64,000 nucleotides of DNA from Streptomyces sp. Mut1 (GCF_030719295.1 NZ_CP120997.1:5831001-5895000), one strand, 5' to 3'. Shown: positions 8,480-17,645, counted from the first letter of the stretch. The notes: generated from the letters alone by a model not told the origin. Numbers and translations are program-made.

Positions 8480-8938
8480 ATGAAGGGCTCGGAAGTCAGG
8501 GCAGCGGTCGAGTGGCTGGCATCGGCGGCACCCGATCCGGACGCCTGCCGGTGGGAGTGGGAGCGCGATCCGCGGGGGATCGCGCTGCTGCCCGCCGGCC
8601 GGCGCTGGGACGTGCTGATTCTGCCGGGGGAGCTGGGCTATCCGACGCTCGACGTGCTCACCCGGCTCATCGACCGGCCGGGGCCGGTCCTCGCGGACTT
8701 CGGCGACGCGAGGATGGGCTTCTTCGTGCCCGCGGGAACCGTCGCCCGCTGGGTCGGAACGGGCGTCCGGGGCGCGGGGCGGGGCACCTGGATCGTCGTG
8801 CCGCATCCGGGTCGTCCGGTAGGGAAGATGCGCTGGCTGGTGCCGCCCGACGGCTCCGGCACGCTCACCGACGCCACATTGCTGGAACTCGCGATGCACG
8901 AGGCCGCGGGCCGGGCCGCCGCAGGTGGCGGAGGCTGA
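8480..8938 (+). CDS. conserved hypothetical protein
   Basis: A 152-residue soluble protein that I do not recognise beyond its being a recurrent Streptomyces hypothetical. It has no signal peptide or membrane helix. Visible patches are DACRWEWERDPRGIALLPAG, WDVLILPGELGYPTLDVLTRLIDRPGPVLADFG, and a central MGFFVPAGTVARWVGTG...GTWIVVPHPGRP. The FFVPPG/GTWI arrangement recalls small proteins related to bifunctional primase/polymerase N-terminal domains in streptomycetes, but no catalytic residues can be assigned. The start at 8480 has no strong ribosome site. It is monocistronic, with a Crp-like palindrome 106 bp upstream. Confidence 0.65.
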   Translation: MKGSEVRAAVEWLASAAPDPDACRWEWERDPRGIALLPAGRRWDVLILPGELGYPTLDVLTRLIDRPGPVLADFGDARMGFFVPAGTVARWVGTGVRGAGRGTWIVVPHPGRPVGKMRWLVPPDGSGTLTDATLLELAMHEAAGRAAAGGGG

Positions 8939-9044
8939 ACTGCCTTATCGGTAAGGGGAGTTGTCGGATGTCGCGGAGCTGTTCAGGGGGTGTCGGCTTC
9001 CTGTTCCCGCGAGGTCGGGCTCGGGTGCGTCGCTGTCAGAGGTC

Positions 9045-9073
9045 TTGACAACCTGATTGGTCTGGACCATGTT
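9045..9073 (+). promoter_or_regulatory. chitinase promoter
   Basis: A perfect -35 TTGACA (9045-9050) is followed after 17 bp by CATGTT (9068-9073) as the -10. A start point near 9080 would leave a leader of about 34 nt before the GTG at 9114. Confidence 0.65.
9056..9071. promoter_or_regulatory. DasR-type operator (dre) overlapping the chitinase promoter
   Basis: ATTGGTCTGGACCATG contains the palindrome TGGTC-TG-GACCA and matches most positions of the dre consensus ACTGGTCTAGACCACT as I remember it. It covers the spacer and -10 region, where bound DasR would block transcription. DasR is the GntR-family repressor that responds to glucosamine-6-phosphate. Confidence 0.8.
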
Positions 9074-9113
9074 GTGCGCGCCGCACTCAATTCCCCCCTG
9101 TACGGAGGCCGTT

Positions 9114-10949
9114 GTGGAACGCACGGGACCCCCTGCCCGCATGACCGGACTTCTGGCCGCCTTCTCGGCCGCCCTCCTCGCCGCCGGCGGGCTGGCCGCG
9201 ACGGCGCCCAGCGCCGCCGCGGCCGACGCCGACCTGGCGAGCAACGGCAACTTCGAGGCCGGGCTGACCGGCTGGAACTGCACCGGCGGCAGCGGAGCCG
9301 CCGTCAGCACCCCCGTACACGGCGGGAACTCGGCGCTGAAGGCGACCCCCGCCGGAAGCGACAACGCCAAGTGCTCCCAGGCCGTGACGGTCGAGCCCGA
9401 CTCCACGTACACCCTGAGCGCCTGGGTGCAGGGCAGCTACGTCTACCTGGGCGCGGACGGCACCGGCACGACCGACGTGTCCACCTGGACGCAGTCCGCC
9501 TCCGGCTGGCAGCAGCTCACGACCACGTTCAGGACCGGGCCCTCCACCACCTCGGTCAACGTGTACACGCACGGCTGGTACGGCACCCCCGCCTACTACG
9601 TCGACGACCTCAGCCTGGTCGGTCCCGGCGGCGCCCCGGTCGTTGTCCCCGCCGCCCCCACGGGCCTCAAGGCGGGCACGGCCACCGACTCCTCGGTCGC
9701 GCTGTCCTGGACGGGCTCCACCGGGGCCACCGGCTACAACCTCTACCGGGGCGACACGCTGGTGCAAAGCGCCACCGGCACCTCGGCGACCGTGACCGGC
9801 CTCAGCGCCTCCACCGCGTACAGCTTCCAGGTCAGCGCCACCAACGCGGCGGGCGAGTCCGCGAAGTCCGCCGCAGTCTCCGCCACCACCACGGAGGGCG
9901 GCGGCGGGGGCGACGACGGCAGCACCAGCACCCAGCTGCCGCCCCACGCGCTCGTCGGCTACCTGCACTCCAGCTTCGCCAACGGCTCCGGCTACACCCG
10001 CATGGCGGACGTCCCCGACTCCTGGGACGTTATCGACCTGGCCTTCGGCGAGCCGACCTCCGTCACCTCCGGTGACATCCGCTTCTCGCTCTGCCCGGTC
10101 GCCGAGTGCCCGAACGTCGAGTCGGAGGCCGAGTTCAAGGCGGCCATCAAGGCCAAGCAGGCCGCCGGCAAGAAGGTGCTGATCTCCATCGGCGGCCAGA
10201 ACGGCCAGGTGCAGCTCGCCACCACCGCCGCGCGCGACACGTTCGTCTCCTCGGTCAGCAAGATCATCGACACGTACGGTCTCGACGGCCTGGACATCGA
10301 CTTCGAGGGCCACTCCCTCTCGCTGAACACCGGTGACACCGACTTCCGGAACCCCACCACGCCGGTCGTCGTCAACCTGATCTCGGCGGTGAAGAGCCTC
10401 AAGGCCAAGTACGGCGAGAAGTTCGTGCTGACCATGGCCCCCGAGACCTTCTTCGTGCAGCTCGGCTACCAGTACTACGGCTCGGGGCCGTGGGGCGGCC
10501 AGGACCCGCGCGCCGGTGCCTACCTGCCGGTGATCCACGCGCTGCGCGACGACCTCACCCTGCTGCACGTCCAGGACTACAACTCGGGCTCCATCATGGG
10601 CCTGGACAACCAGTACCACTCCATGGGCGGCGCCGACTTCCACATCGCGATGACCGACATGCTGCTGGCCGGGTTCCCCGTCGCGGGTGACCAGACGAAG
10701 GTCTTCCCCGGCCTGCGTCCCGACCAGGTCGCGATCGGCCTGCCGGCCTCCACCCAGGCGGGCAACGGCCACACCTCACCCGCCGAGGTCACCAAGGCGC
10801 TGAACTGCCTGACCAAGAAGACCGACTGCGGCTCCTACGCCACCCACGGCACCTGGTCGGACCTGCGCGGGCTCATGACGTGGTCCATCAACTGGGACCA
10901 CTTCAACAACTGGGAGTTCTCGAAGAACTTCGACGCCTACTTCGGCTGA
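9114..10949 (+). CDS. secreted GH18 chitinase with carbohydrate-binding and fibronectin type III domains
   Basis: A 611-residue protein. The signal peptide covers residues 1 to about 42 (cleavage near SAAAA). A CBM-like beta-sandwich follows at about 45-175 (NGNFEAGLTGWNC ... YYVDDLSLVG). A fibronectin type III domain lies at about 182-265 (APTGLKAGTATDSSVALSW ... SAVSATT), then a glycine linker, then the GH18 barrel. The catalytic DxxDxDxE motif is DGLDIDFE, with the acid at E398. It hydrolyses chitin outside the cell. I chose the GTG at 9114 because GGAGG sits 5 nt upstream. The dre site links it to chitin/N-acetylglucosamine control. Its last 47 bp overlap the 3' end of the opposing PAP2 gene. 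Confidence 0.93.
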   Translation: MERTGPPARMTGLLAAFSAALLAAGGLAATAPSAAAADADLASNGNFEAGLTGWNCTGGSGAAVSTPVHGGNSALKATPAGSDNAKCSQAVTVEPDSTYTLSAWVQGSYVYLGADGTGTTDVSTWTQSASGWQQLTTTFRTGPSTTSVNVYTHGWYGTPAYYVDDLSLVGPGGAPVVVPAAPTGLKAGTATDSSVALSWTGSTGATGYNLYRGDTLVQSATGTSATVTGLSASTAYSFQVSATNAAGESAKSAAVSATTTEGGGGGDDGSTSTQLPPHALVGYLHSSFANGSGYTRMADVPDSWDVIDLAFGEPTSVTSGDIRFSLCPVAECPNVESEAEFKAAIKAKQAAGKKVLISIGGQNGQVQLATTAARDTFVSSVSKIIDTYGLDGLDIDFEGHSLSLNTGDTDFRNPTTPVVVNLISAVKSLKAKYGEKFVLTMAPETFFVQLGYQYYGSGPWGGQDPRAGAYLPVIHALRDDLTLLHVQDYNSGSIMGLDNQYHSMGGADFHIAMTDMLLAGFPVAGDQTKVFPGLRPDQVAIGLPASTQAGNGHTSPAEVTKALNCLTKKTDCGSYATHGTWSDLRGLMTWSINWDHFNNWEFSKNFDAYFG

Positions 10950-11721
10950 GCACACCGGGCAGCACCAGCAGCAGTCCGCACAGGAACCAGCTGCCCAGCA
11001 CATCCAGCGGCCAGTGATAGCCGCGGAGCACCAGACCGATGCCCGTCGCCGCCGTCAGCAGGACGGCGGCGACGGGCATCATCCACGCGCGGCGGCGCAC
11101 CAGCCCGCCCAGCAGCAGCGCCGAGGCGCCGTACGCCACCGCCGCGGTCGCGGCGTGGCCCGACGGGTAGTAGCCGGTGGACTCCGTCAGCGGCCCGGGA
11201 CGGGCGATCCAGTCCTTCAGCGGGACGACCAGCAGCGGGACCGCCGCCATGGCGAGGACCGCGCCCAGCGGCGCCCGCCGCCGGCCGCGCAGCAGTGACC
11301 AGCCGACCGCGCAGCCCAGGACCGGGAGCGCGACCTGCATATTGCCGAGATCGGCGAGGAATTCCGTGAGCCACCGGGGGCCGTGTCCGACGAGGGCCCG
11401 GCCGGCGCGCTCGTCGAGCCCGCGCAGCGGCCCGTCCGACGCGATCTGCCAGGTGGTCAGCGCGAACAGCGCGGAGAGACCCGACACCAGGGAGAGGAGA
11501 AGAGCCGTCCGCCCCGGAACAGGGGGGGTGGTTCCGGAGCGGACGAGTGGACCGGTTTGCCGCGCGCCCCGGGGGGTGTGGGACGGGCGGCCGTCCGATC
11601 GGTGAGGAGTTCCGGAGCGTGGTGCTCCAGTGGTGTGCGCGAAGGCACGCCCGGGACGGTGCTGGGGAAGCTCCGACCCGGATTCACCCGCGGTTCCCCG
11701 CGGGCGGGGTGTTTCTCTCAT
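10903..11721 (-). CDS. PAP2-superfamily membrane phosphatase
   Basis: A 272-residue protein with six predicted membrane helices after a disordered, arginine-rich N-terminus of about 70 residues. The acid-phosphatase signature is complete: KDWIARPGP (KxxxxxxRP), YPSGHA (PSGH) and RGYHWPLDVLGS (RxxxxxHxxxD). It probably dephosphorylates lipid substrates such as undecaprenyl or phosphatidyl phosphates at the outer membrane face. The start is uncertain: the ATG at 11721 has a weak ribosome site and a start at 11802 is also open. It ends inside the coding sequence of the convergent chitinase, with no terminator between them. Confidence 0.78.
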   Translation of the reverse strand: MRETPRPRGTAGESGSELPQHRPGRAFAHTTGAPRSGTPHRSDGRPSHTPRGARQTGPLVRSGTTPPVPGRTALLLSLVSGLSALFALTTWQIASDGPLRGLDERAGRALVGHGPRWLTEFLADLGNMQVALPVLGCAVGWSLLRGRRRAPLGAVLAMAAVPLLVVPLKDWIARPGPLTESTGYYPSGHAATAAVAYGASALLLGGLVRRRAWMMPVAAVLLTAATGIGLVLRGYHWPLDVLGSWFLCGLLLVLPGVLSRSRRRSSSRTPSC

Positions 11722-11843
11722 CTGCCGAAACCGTACGTCAGGCGAAGGGGGGACCGACAGCGGGTACGTTATCCCGCCATCGGCCCCGCACCCTTTCTTC
11801 ACAGGCCCACCCGGAATCCCGGGGATGCGGGGGGACCCGGGGA

Positions 11844-13184
11844 TCAGATTCCGGCGAATGCCTGCTCAAGGACGTCGAGGCCCTCGTTCAGCAGGTCCTC
11901 GCCGATCACCAGCGGCGGCAGGAAGCGCAGCACGTTGCCGTACGTGCCGCAGGTCAGGACGAGGACGCCCTCGGCGTGGCAGGCCTTCGCGAGCCGAGCG
12001 GCCGCCTCCGGGTGCGGGTCCTTCGTGCCCGGCTTCACCAGCTCGATCGCGATCATCGCGCCCCGGCCCCGGATGTCACCGATCAGCCCGCCGTTCGGCG
12101 CCTTCGCCCGCATCCCCTCGAGCCGGGCCTTCATGACCTCCTCGATGCGCTTCGCCTTCTTGTTCAGGTCCAGCTCGCGCATCGTCTCGATGGCCCCGAG
12201 CGCGCCCGCGCAGGCGACCGGGTTGCCGCCGTACGTACCACCGAGGCCGCCCGGGTGCGCCGCGTCCATGATCTCGGCGCGGCCGGTCACGGCGGACAGC
12301 GGAAGGCCGCCCGCGATGCCCTTGGCGGTCGTGATCAGGTCCGGGACGATGCCCTCGTCCTCACAGGCGAACCACTGGCCCGTCCGGCAGAAGCCGGACT
12401 GGATCTCGTCGGCGACGAAGACGATGCCGTTGTCCTTCGCGAACCGCGCGATCTCGGGCAGGAAGCCCTTGGCCGGCTCGATGAAGCCGCCCTCGCCGAG
12501 GACCGGCTCGATGATGATCGCGGCGACGTTCTCCGCGCCGATCTGCTTGGTGATCTGGTCGATGGCCTGCGCGGAGGCCTCCGCGCCCGCGTTCTCGGCG
12601 CCCGTCGGCCAGCGGTAGCCGTACGCCACCGGCACCCGGTACACCTCGGGCGCGAACGGGCCGAAGCCCTGCTTGTACGGCATGTTCTTCGCCGTCAGCG
12701 CCATCGTGAGGTTGGTCCGGCCGTGGTAGCCGTGGTCGAAGACGACGACGGCGGTGCGCCCGGTGTACGCGCGGGCGATCTTCACCGCGTTCTCGACGGC
12801 CTCGGCGCCCGAGTTGAACAGCGCCGACTTCTTCGCGTGGTCGCCCGGCGTCAGCTCGGCGAGCTGCTCGCAGACCTCGACGTACCCCTCGTACGGCGTG
12901 ACCATGAAACTGGTGTGGGTGAAGTCCGCGAGCTGGGCGGAGGCACGGCGCACGACGGCCTCGGCGGACGCGCCGACCGAGGTCACGGCGATCCCGGAAC
13001 CGAAGTCGATCAGACGGTTGCCGTCCACGTCCTCGACGATCCCGCCGCCGGCCCGTGCGGTGAACACCGGCAGGGTGGAGCCCACGCCTGCGGCGACTGC
13101 CGCGAGCCGGCGCTCCTGCAGCTCCACCGACTTCGGGCCGGGAATGGCGGTGACGAGGCGGCGCTCCTGCGGAATTGCGGTCAT
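11844..13184 (-). CDS. gabT: 4-aminobutyrate aminotransferase
   Basis: A 446-residue class-III PLP aminotransferase. Visible features: FNSGAEAVENAVKIAR (PLP phosphate contact), FDHGYHGRTNLTMALT, FVADEIQSGFCRTG (Asp that binds the PLP ring nitrogen) and LITTAKGIAGGLPL, whose Lys forms the Schiff base. It transfers the amino group of GABA to 2-oxoglutarate, giving succinate semialdehyde. AGGAG sits 6 nt before the ATG. It is divergent from the VirD4-like ATPase gene, with the PucR regulator and a second aldehyde dehydrogenase nearby; the partial aminobutyraldehyde dehydrogenase at the window start would feed it. Confidence 0.93.
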   Translation of the reverse strand: MTAIPQERRLVTAIPGPKSVELQERRLAAVAAGVGSTLPVFTARAGGGIVEDVDGNRLIDFGSGIAVTSVGASAEAVVRRASAQLADFTHTSFMVTPYEGYVEVCEQLAELTPGDHAKKSALFNSGAEAVENAVKIARAYTGRTAVVVFDHGYHGRTNLTMALTAKNMPYKQGFGPFAPEVYRVPVAYGYRWPTGAENAGAEASAQAIDQITKQIGAENVAAIIIEPVLGEGGFIEPAKGFLPEIARFAKDNGIVFVADEIQSGFCRTGQWFACEDEGIVPDLITTAKGIAGGLPLSAVTGRAEIMDAAHPGGLGGTYGGNPVACAGALGAIETMRELDLNKKAKRIEEVMKARLEGMRAKAPNGGLIGDIRGRGAMIAIELVKPGTKDPHPEAAARLAKACHAEGVLVLTCGTYGNVLRFLPPLVIGEDLLNEGLDVLEQAFAGI

Positions 13185-13285
13185 GCGGGGCTCCTGGGGG
13201 TGTTTCGGACGCTTCTCCTTCTGCAGGCTAGGTGCGGGGCCGGGGGTCGGGCATGCTCCGATCGGTAGTGATGGCGTACGTGTCG

Positions 13286-13312
13286 TTGTCCGCGAAGGAC
13301 AGAAGGCGGACA
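13286..13312. promoter_or_regulatory. inverted repeat upstream of gabT
   Basis: TGTCCGC (13287-13293) and GCGGACA (13306-13312) form an inverted repeat about 105 bp upstream of the gabT start, in the 261-bp divergent interval. TTGTCCG (13286-13292) also occurs, as CGGACAA, before the second aldehyde dehydrogenase and the acyl-CoA dehydrogenase. A regulator site is inferred. Confidence 0.35.
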
Positions 13313-13445
13313 GAACGGCGTACGGGAGCCGGTCGGGCCTCCACGGGGGCGGTCACTATCCCGGCGCGTTGCTGAACTCACCGTGTGCGCGCACTAGATT
13401 GACCGGTGCAGGGGTCGGACCCGGCTGGTCAGGGGGCAACGGTTC

Positions 13446-15920
13446 ATGGACAACGACGGTACGCACGGCGCGTGGGGCACGCGGGGTGCGCGGCCGCCCG
13501 ACGGCGGGCCCGCCCGGCCCGGGAAATCCGTACCGCACCCGGCGGGCCCGCCGCCCGCCGCCCCGCCCTCCTACCCGCCCACCGTCCCGCCGCCCGCCCG
13601 GCCCCCGTCCGTACCGGCTTCGCCGGTGCGGTACCAGGCAGCGGACGCGCCCACGCCCACCGCCGACTGGTTCGACGCGCCCCGCCCCGAGGCGGGCCCC
13701 GGCGTCTGGCGGTACGGCTTCGTGCCCCGGCCCGCCGAGCGCGAGGAGCGCCCCTCGCTGGTGGGGCCGGCCGCCACGCTGATCCTCTGGCTGCTGCTGT
13801 GGCTGCTGCTCAACCAGCGCGCCGTCCCCTATGTGTACAAGCCGATCGAGATCATCACCGGGCCCGAGTGGTGGTCCTTCGGCGGGCTCAGGGAGGGCGC
13901 GCCGGCTCTGGTGGTCAACTCGACCACGCTCTACTACGAGATCCTGGTGCTGGTCCTGGGCTTCTGGGCCGCCCGCATCGGCGGCTGGGCCCACGTCGTC
14001 CGCTACTTCGCCGGCCCCCGGCTGGACCGGGCCCGGCTCGGGCTGTCGGCGGTCGTCGCGCTGCTGGTGCTGTGGCTGGCCTGGACCCCGAAGGTGCCGC
14101 TGCTGCTGGTGCTCATGGGCTCGGCGGACGGGTGGCTGCGCAGCGGCGACCAGCTGAAGGCCACCGTGGCCGCCTACACCTGCTACGCGCTGACCATCGC
14201 CATCGTGGTGTGGCCCATCGCCCGGTTCGCGCGGTGGGGGGACGCGCTGGGCGAATTCCGGGCCCGGCGCGGACCCGCCCGGCCCCCGAGCACGAAAGCC
14301 CCGTCGACCTCCCCCGAGCGGCCCGGCACGGCCCCCGCCCAGGAGGCCGGCCCGCTGCGCGCCCACTGGCCGGAGCTGCGCGCGGCCGGCCGGACGGACG
14401 CCGCGGAAGCGCTCACCGCCGCCGTGTACACCGGCCGCATGAACGACGTGGACTGCGTACGCCTGAGCCACGCCTGGAACGCCGCCCGCACCAGTCACGA
14501 CCGGCTCGCGTCCTTCACCGAGACCGTGCTCCGCAAGGGCCCCGACGCCTTCCTGCACCCCTCCGGCCTCCGCGACGTGCCCCTGCGCACCGCCACGCAC
14601 GACCCGCTGACCGGCCAGGTCAGGATCGGCGACTGCGCCGACGACCCGCGCAACCCCTACCCCCGCCGGGGCTCCGGCATGGCCCTGGAACCCACGTCGC
14701 TCGGCACCTCCCTGCTGGCCGTCGGCCCGCCCGGCTCGGGGAAGACGGACCGGGTGATCAGGCCCGTCGTCGAGTCCCTCGCCCTGCGGGCGCTCACCGG
14801 CCAGGCGGCGGTGCTCGCCGTCGGCGGCGCGGGAGGCGCGCTCGGCCCGGACGACGCCTACGACGTCGTCGTCCGGATCGGCGACCCCGCCTCCCTGTAC
14901 GACTTCGACCTGTACGGCGGCACGACCGACCCCGACGAGGCGGCGGCGGCCCTCGCCGAGGGCCTGGCCGGTGACATCCCCACCCTGGATACCCGCCGCG
15001 CGACGACCGCGCTCGGCCAGCTGCTCGGCCCCTTCCACGCCGTCCGCGGCCGCTTCCCCTCGGTACCCGAACTCCGCGAACTCCTCGAAGGCTCGGCCAC
15101 CGCCCTGGGCGCCCTGCGACAAGCACTGGAGACCGGGGGACACCAGGCGATGCTGCGGGAGCTGGAGGCCAGGGCCCGGCAGTCCGGCAGCGCGGCCGAC
15201 CCGGGCGCCGTCCTCGCCGACCGGATCGCCGCGCTCGACCGGCCCGCCTTCGCCGGCTTCTTCGCGACCGGCGAGGAAGCCCGCCCGTTCTCGCTGCGCT
15301 CCCTTGGCCGGCACCCGCTGAGGGTCCGCGTCGACCTGCCGGAACGCGTCCACGCCGAGGCGTCCCGCATCCTGGCCCGCCTAGTCCTCGCCCAGTTCAA
15401 CGCCGTCACCGCGGCCCGAACCGACCGCTCGCTCTTCGTCTGCCTGGTCCTGGACGACGCGACCCACACCGTCACCGCCGAGACCGTCCGGGGCATCCGC
15501 CGGCTGCGGTCCGTCAACGCCGGGGCGGTCCTCGCCCTGCGCACCCTGGACGACGTGCCCGAGGGGCTGCACACCGCGCTGCTCGGCGCCTTCGGCTGCA
15601 CCATGACCTTCCCCGGCCTCACCACCTGGGACGGCAAGCGCTTCGCCGAGGCCTGGGGCAAGGAGTGGGTGGAGGTCCGCGAGGTCGCCCAGCACGGGGT
15701 CTTCGCCGACCAGCCGCTCACCCGCGCCATGCACGCCCTGCGCAAGATGGCCACCGGCAAGGCCGTCACCACGGACGCGGTCACCGTGCGCCAGGTCGAG
15801 CGCGAACGCTGGTCCGCCTCCGGCCTCGCCTACGAGCTGCCCCCGGGCCACGCCGTGCTCTCGCTGACCACGGTCGCCGGTGAGCACATGCCGCCACTGC
15901 TCGTCCGCCTCTCCGGCTGA
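13446..15920 (+). CDS. VirD4/TraD-like membrane-anchored ATP-binding protein
   Basis: An 824-residue protein. Residues 1 to about 100 are proline-rich and disordered. Membrane helices lie at about 110-125, 160-180 and 200-265 (LILWLLLWLLL, YYEILVLVLGF, VVALLVLWLAW, CYALTIAIVVWPIA). A cytosolic ATPase domain follows, with Walker A GPPGSGKT at about 427-434 and a Walker B-like FVCLVLDDATH at about 664. The middle tracks dimensions of a conjugative-coupling ATPase (RIGDPASLYDFDLYGG, LARLVLAQFN). It is chromosomal, with no relaxase or transfer genes nearby, so its cargo is unknown. It lies between gabT (divergent) and the PucR gene. Alternatives are a HerA/FtsK-like motor or a secretion ATPase. 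Confidence 0.7.
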   Translation: MDNDGTHGAWGTRGARPPDGGPARPGKSVPHPAGPPPAAPPSYPPTVPPPARPPSVPASPVRYQAADAPTPTADWFDAPRPEAGPGVWRYGFVPRPAEREERPSLVGPAATLILWLLLWLLLNQRAVPYVYKPIEIITGPEWWSFGGLREGAPALVVNSTTLYYEILVLVLGFWAARIGGWAHVVRYFAGPRLDRARLGLSAVVALLVLWLAWTPKVPLLLVLMGSADGWLRSGDQLKATVAAYTCYALTIAIVVWPIARFARWGDALGEFRARRGPARPPSTKAPSTSPERPGTAPAQEAGPLRAHWPELRAAGRTDAAEALTAAVYTGRMNDVDCVRLSHAWNAARTSHDRLASFTETVLRKGPDAFLHPSGLRDVPLRTATHDPLTGQVRIGDCADDPRNPYPRRGSGMALEPTSLGTSLLAVGPPGSGKTDRVIRPVVESLALRALTGQAAVLAVGGAGGALGPDDAYDVVVRIGDPASLYDFDLYGGTTDPDEAAAALAEGLAGDIPTLDTRRATTALGQLLGPFHAVRGRFPSVPELRELLEGSATALGALRQALETGGHQAMLRELEARARQSGSAADPGAVLADRIAALDRPAFAGFFATGEEARPFSLRSLGRHPLRVRVDLPERVHAEASRILARLVLAQFNAVTAARTDRSLFVCLVLDDATHTVTAETVRGIRRLRSVNAGAVLALRTLDDVPEGLHTALLGAFGCTMTFPGLTTWDGKRFAEAWGKEWVEVREVAQHGVFADQPLTRAMHALRKMATGKAVTTDAVTVRQVERERWSASGLAYELPPGHAVLSLTTVAGEHMPPLLVRLSG

Positions 15921-15979
15921 ACGCCACGCGGCGTGCGAGGAGAGGGGCGGGAGCGACGGGAGGGGAGGGAGCGGGGCAC

Positions 15980-16016
15980 GTGGCAGCGGTGACAGGGACT
16001 CTGCCACCCTGGCAGA
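15980..16016. promoter_or_regulatory. operator-like repeats before the PucR gene
   Basis: TCTGCCA-CCC-TGGCAGA (16000-16016) is a perfect inverted repeat, and a third arm GTGGCAG lies at 15980-15986. The cluster is 60-97 bp upstream of the PucR start, a good position for autoregulation. Confidence 0.5.
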
Positions 16017-16076
16017 ATCGAGCCGAGCCGTTCATACGGGACGGCGAAATCGCCCCCGTCCGAAGGCCCCCTCCCC

Positions 16077-17645
16077 ATGCCGCCCACGCTCGCCTCGCTC
16101 GTCCAGCACTCGGCGCTCAAACTCACGGTGCGCGCGGGGACGGACCGCCTCGACACCCCGGTGCGCTGGGCCCACGCCAGCGAGCTGACCGACCCCGTCC
16201 CCTATATGGAGGGCGGCGAGCTGCTGCTGGTCACCGCGACCAACCTCGACGCGGAGAACCCGGAGGCGATGGGCCGGTACGTGCGACGGCTGGCCGCCGC
16301 CGGGGTCGCCGGTCTCGGCTTCGCCGTCGGCGTCAACTACGACGAGGTGCCGCAGCCACTGATCGGCGCCGCCGAGGAAGCCGGCCTGCCGCTGCTCGAA
16401 GTGCCCCGCCGCACCCCGTTCATCGCCATCGCCAAGGCCGTCTCCTCCCAGATCGCCGCCGACCAGTACCGGGCCGTCACCGCCGGCTTCGAGGCCCAGC
16501 GCGAGCTGACGAGTGCGGCGCTCACCGGGGACGGCCCCGCCGCCCTCCTCGCCCGTCTCGCCGCGCACGTCAACGGCTGGGCCGCCCTCTACGACGCCTC
16601 CGGTGCCGTCGTGGCCACCGCCCCCGACTGGGCCGCCCGCCGCGCCGCCCGGCTCACCCCCGACGTGGAACGCCTGCGCGAACGCCCCGCCCCGGCCAGC
16701 ATGGTCGTCGGCGACACCGACGACCGCGTCGAACTCCAGTCCCTGGGCACCGGCCGCCGGGTGCGCGGCGCCCTGGCCGTCGGCACCGGAGCCGCCCTCG
16801 GCACCGCCGAGCGCTACGCCGTGCACTCGGCGGTCGCCCTGCTCACCCTCACCGCCGCCCGCTCCCGCGCGCTCCAGGGCGCCGAGCAGCGCCTCGGCAC
16901 CGCGGTGCTGCGGATGCTCCTGGCCGGCCAGCCCGACCACGCCAGGGCCGTCGCCGGAGACCTCTACGGCGGGCTGCTCGACGCCCCCTTCCGGCTGCTC
17001 ATCGCCGAGGCCCAGAGCCCGTCGGCCACCGCCCAGCTGGCCGACGCCATGGACACCGCCGCCTACCGGGCGGGCGAGACGCTGCTGATGGTGCCCGAGG
17101 GCGAGCGCCTCCTCGTGCTGGCCGCCGACGGGGGAGCGGCGGTGGGCGCCTGCGCCGCCTTCGCCGAGGCGCAGGAGGAGCGGACGCCCCGCGAGCCGGC
17201 CGCCGCCCAGGAGTCCGATGTCGTCGTGGGCATGTCCGCACCGGCCGGACCGGTCGCCGTCTCCGCCGCGTACAAGCAGGCCGAGCAGGCCCTGTCGGTC
17301 GCCCGCCGCCGGGGCAGGGCCCTGGTCGAACACGCGGAGCTGGCCACCGGCTCCGTGCTGCCGCTGCTCGCCGACGACGCGGTGCGGGCCTTCGCGGACG
17401 GCATGCTCCGCGCCCTGCACGACCACGACGCCAAGGGCCGCGGCGACCTGGTGGCTTCCGTACGCGCCTGGCTCTCGCACCACGGCCAGTGGGACGCGGC
17501 CGCCGCCGACCTCGGGGTCCACCGGCACACCCTGCGCTACCGGATGCGGCGGGTGGAGGAGATCCTGGGCCGTTCCCTGGACGACCCCGATGTACGCATG
17601 GAGCTGTGGCTCGCCCTGAAGGTCACCACACCCCCTGGCCAATGA
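16077..17645 (+). CDS. PucR-family transcriptional regulator
   Basis: A 522-residue regulator. The PucR N-terminal ligand domain covers about residues 5-125 (VRWAHASELTDPVPYMEGGELLLVTATNL). A GAF-like middle (about 150-290) follows. The C-terminal PucR-type helix-turn-helix includes WDAAAADLGVHRHTLRYRMRRVEEILGR at about 475-505. The family controls purine and GABA catabolism; a PucR-type activator, GabR, controls gabTDP in corynebacteria. Its position between gabT and an aldehyde dehydrogenase suggests it regulates GABA or polyamine use, which is inference. GAAGG lies 10 nt before the ATG. Palindromic sites upstream suggest autoregulation. Confidence 0.88.
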   Translation: MPPTLASLVQHSALKLTVRAGTDRLDTPVRWAHASELTDPVPYMEGGELLLVTATNLDAENPEAMGRYVRRLAAAGVAGLGFAVGVNYDEVPQPLIGAAEEAGLPLLEVPRRTPFIAIAKAVSSQIAADQYRAVTAGFEAQRELTSAALTGDGPAALLARLAAHVNGWAALYDASGAVVATAPDWAARRAARLTPDVERLRERPAPASMVVGDTDDRVELQSLGTGRRVRGALAVGTGAALGTAERYAVHSAVALLTLTAARSRALQGAEQRLGTAVLRMLLAGQPDHARAVAGDLYGGLLDAPFRLLIAEAQSPSATAQLADAMDTAAYRAGETLLMVPEGERLLVLAADGGAAVGACAAFAEAQEERTPREPAAAQESDVVVGMSAPAGPVAVSAAYKQAEQALSVARRRGRALVEHAELATGSVLPLLADDAVRAFADGMLRALHDHDAKGRGDLVASVRAWLSHHGQWDAAAADLGVHRHTLRYRMRRVEEILGRSLDDPDVRMELWLALKVTTPPGQ

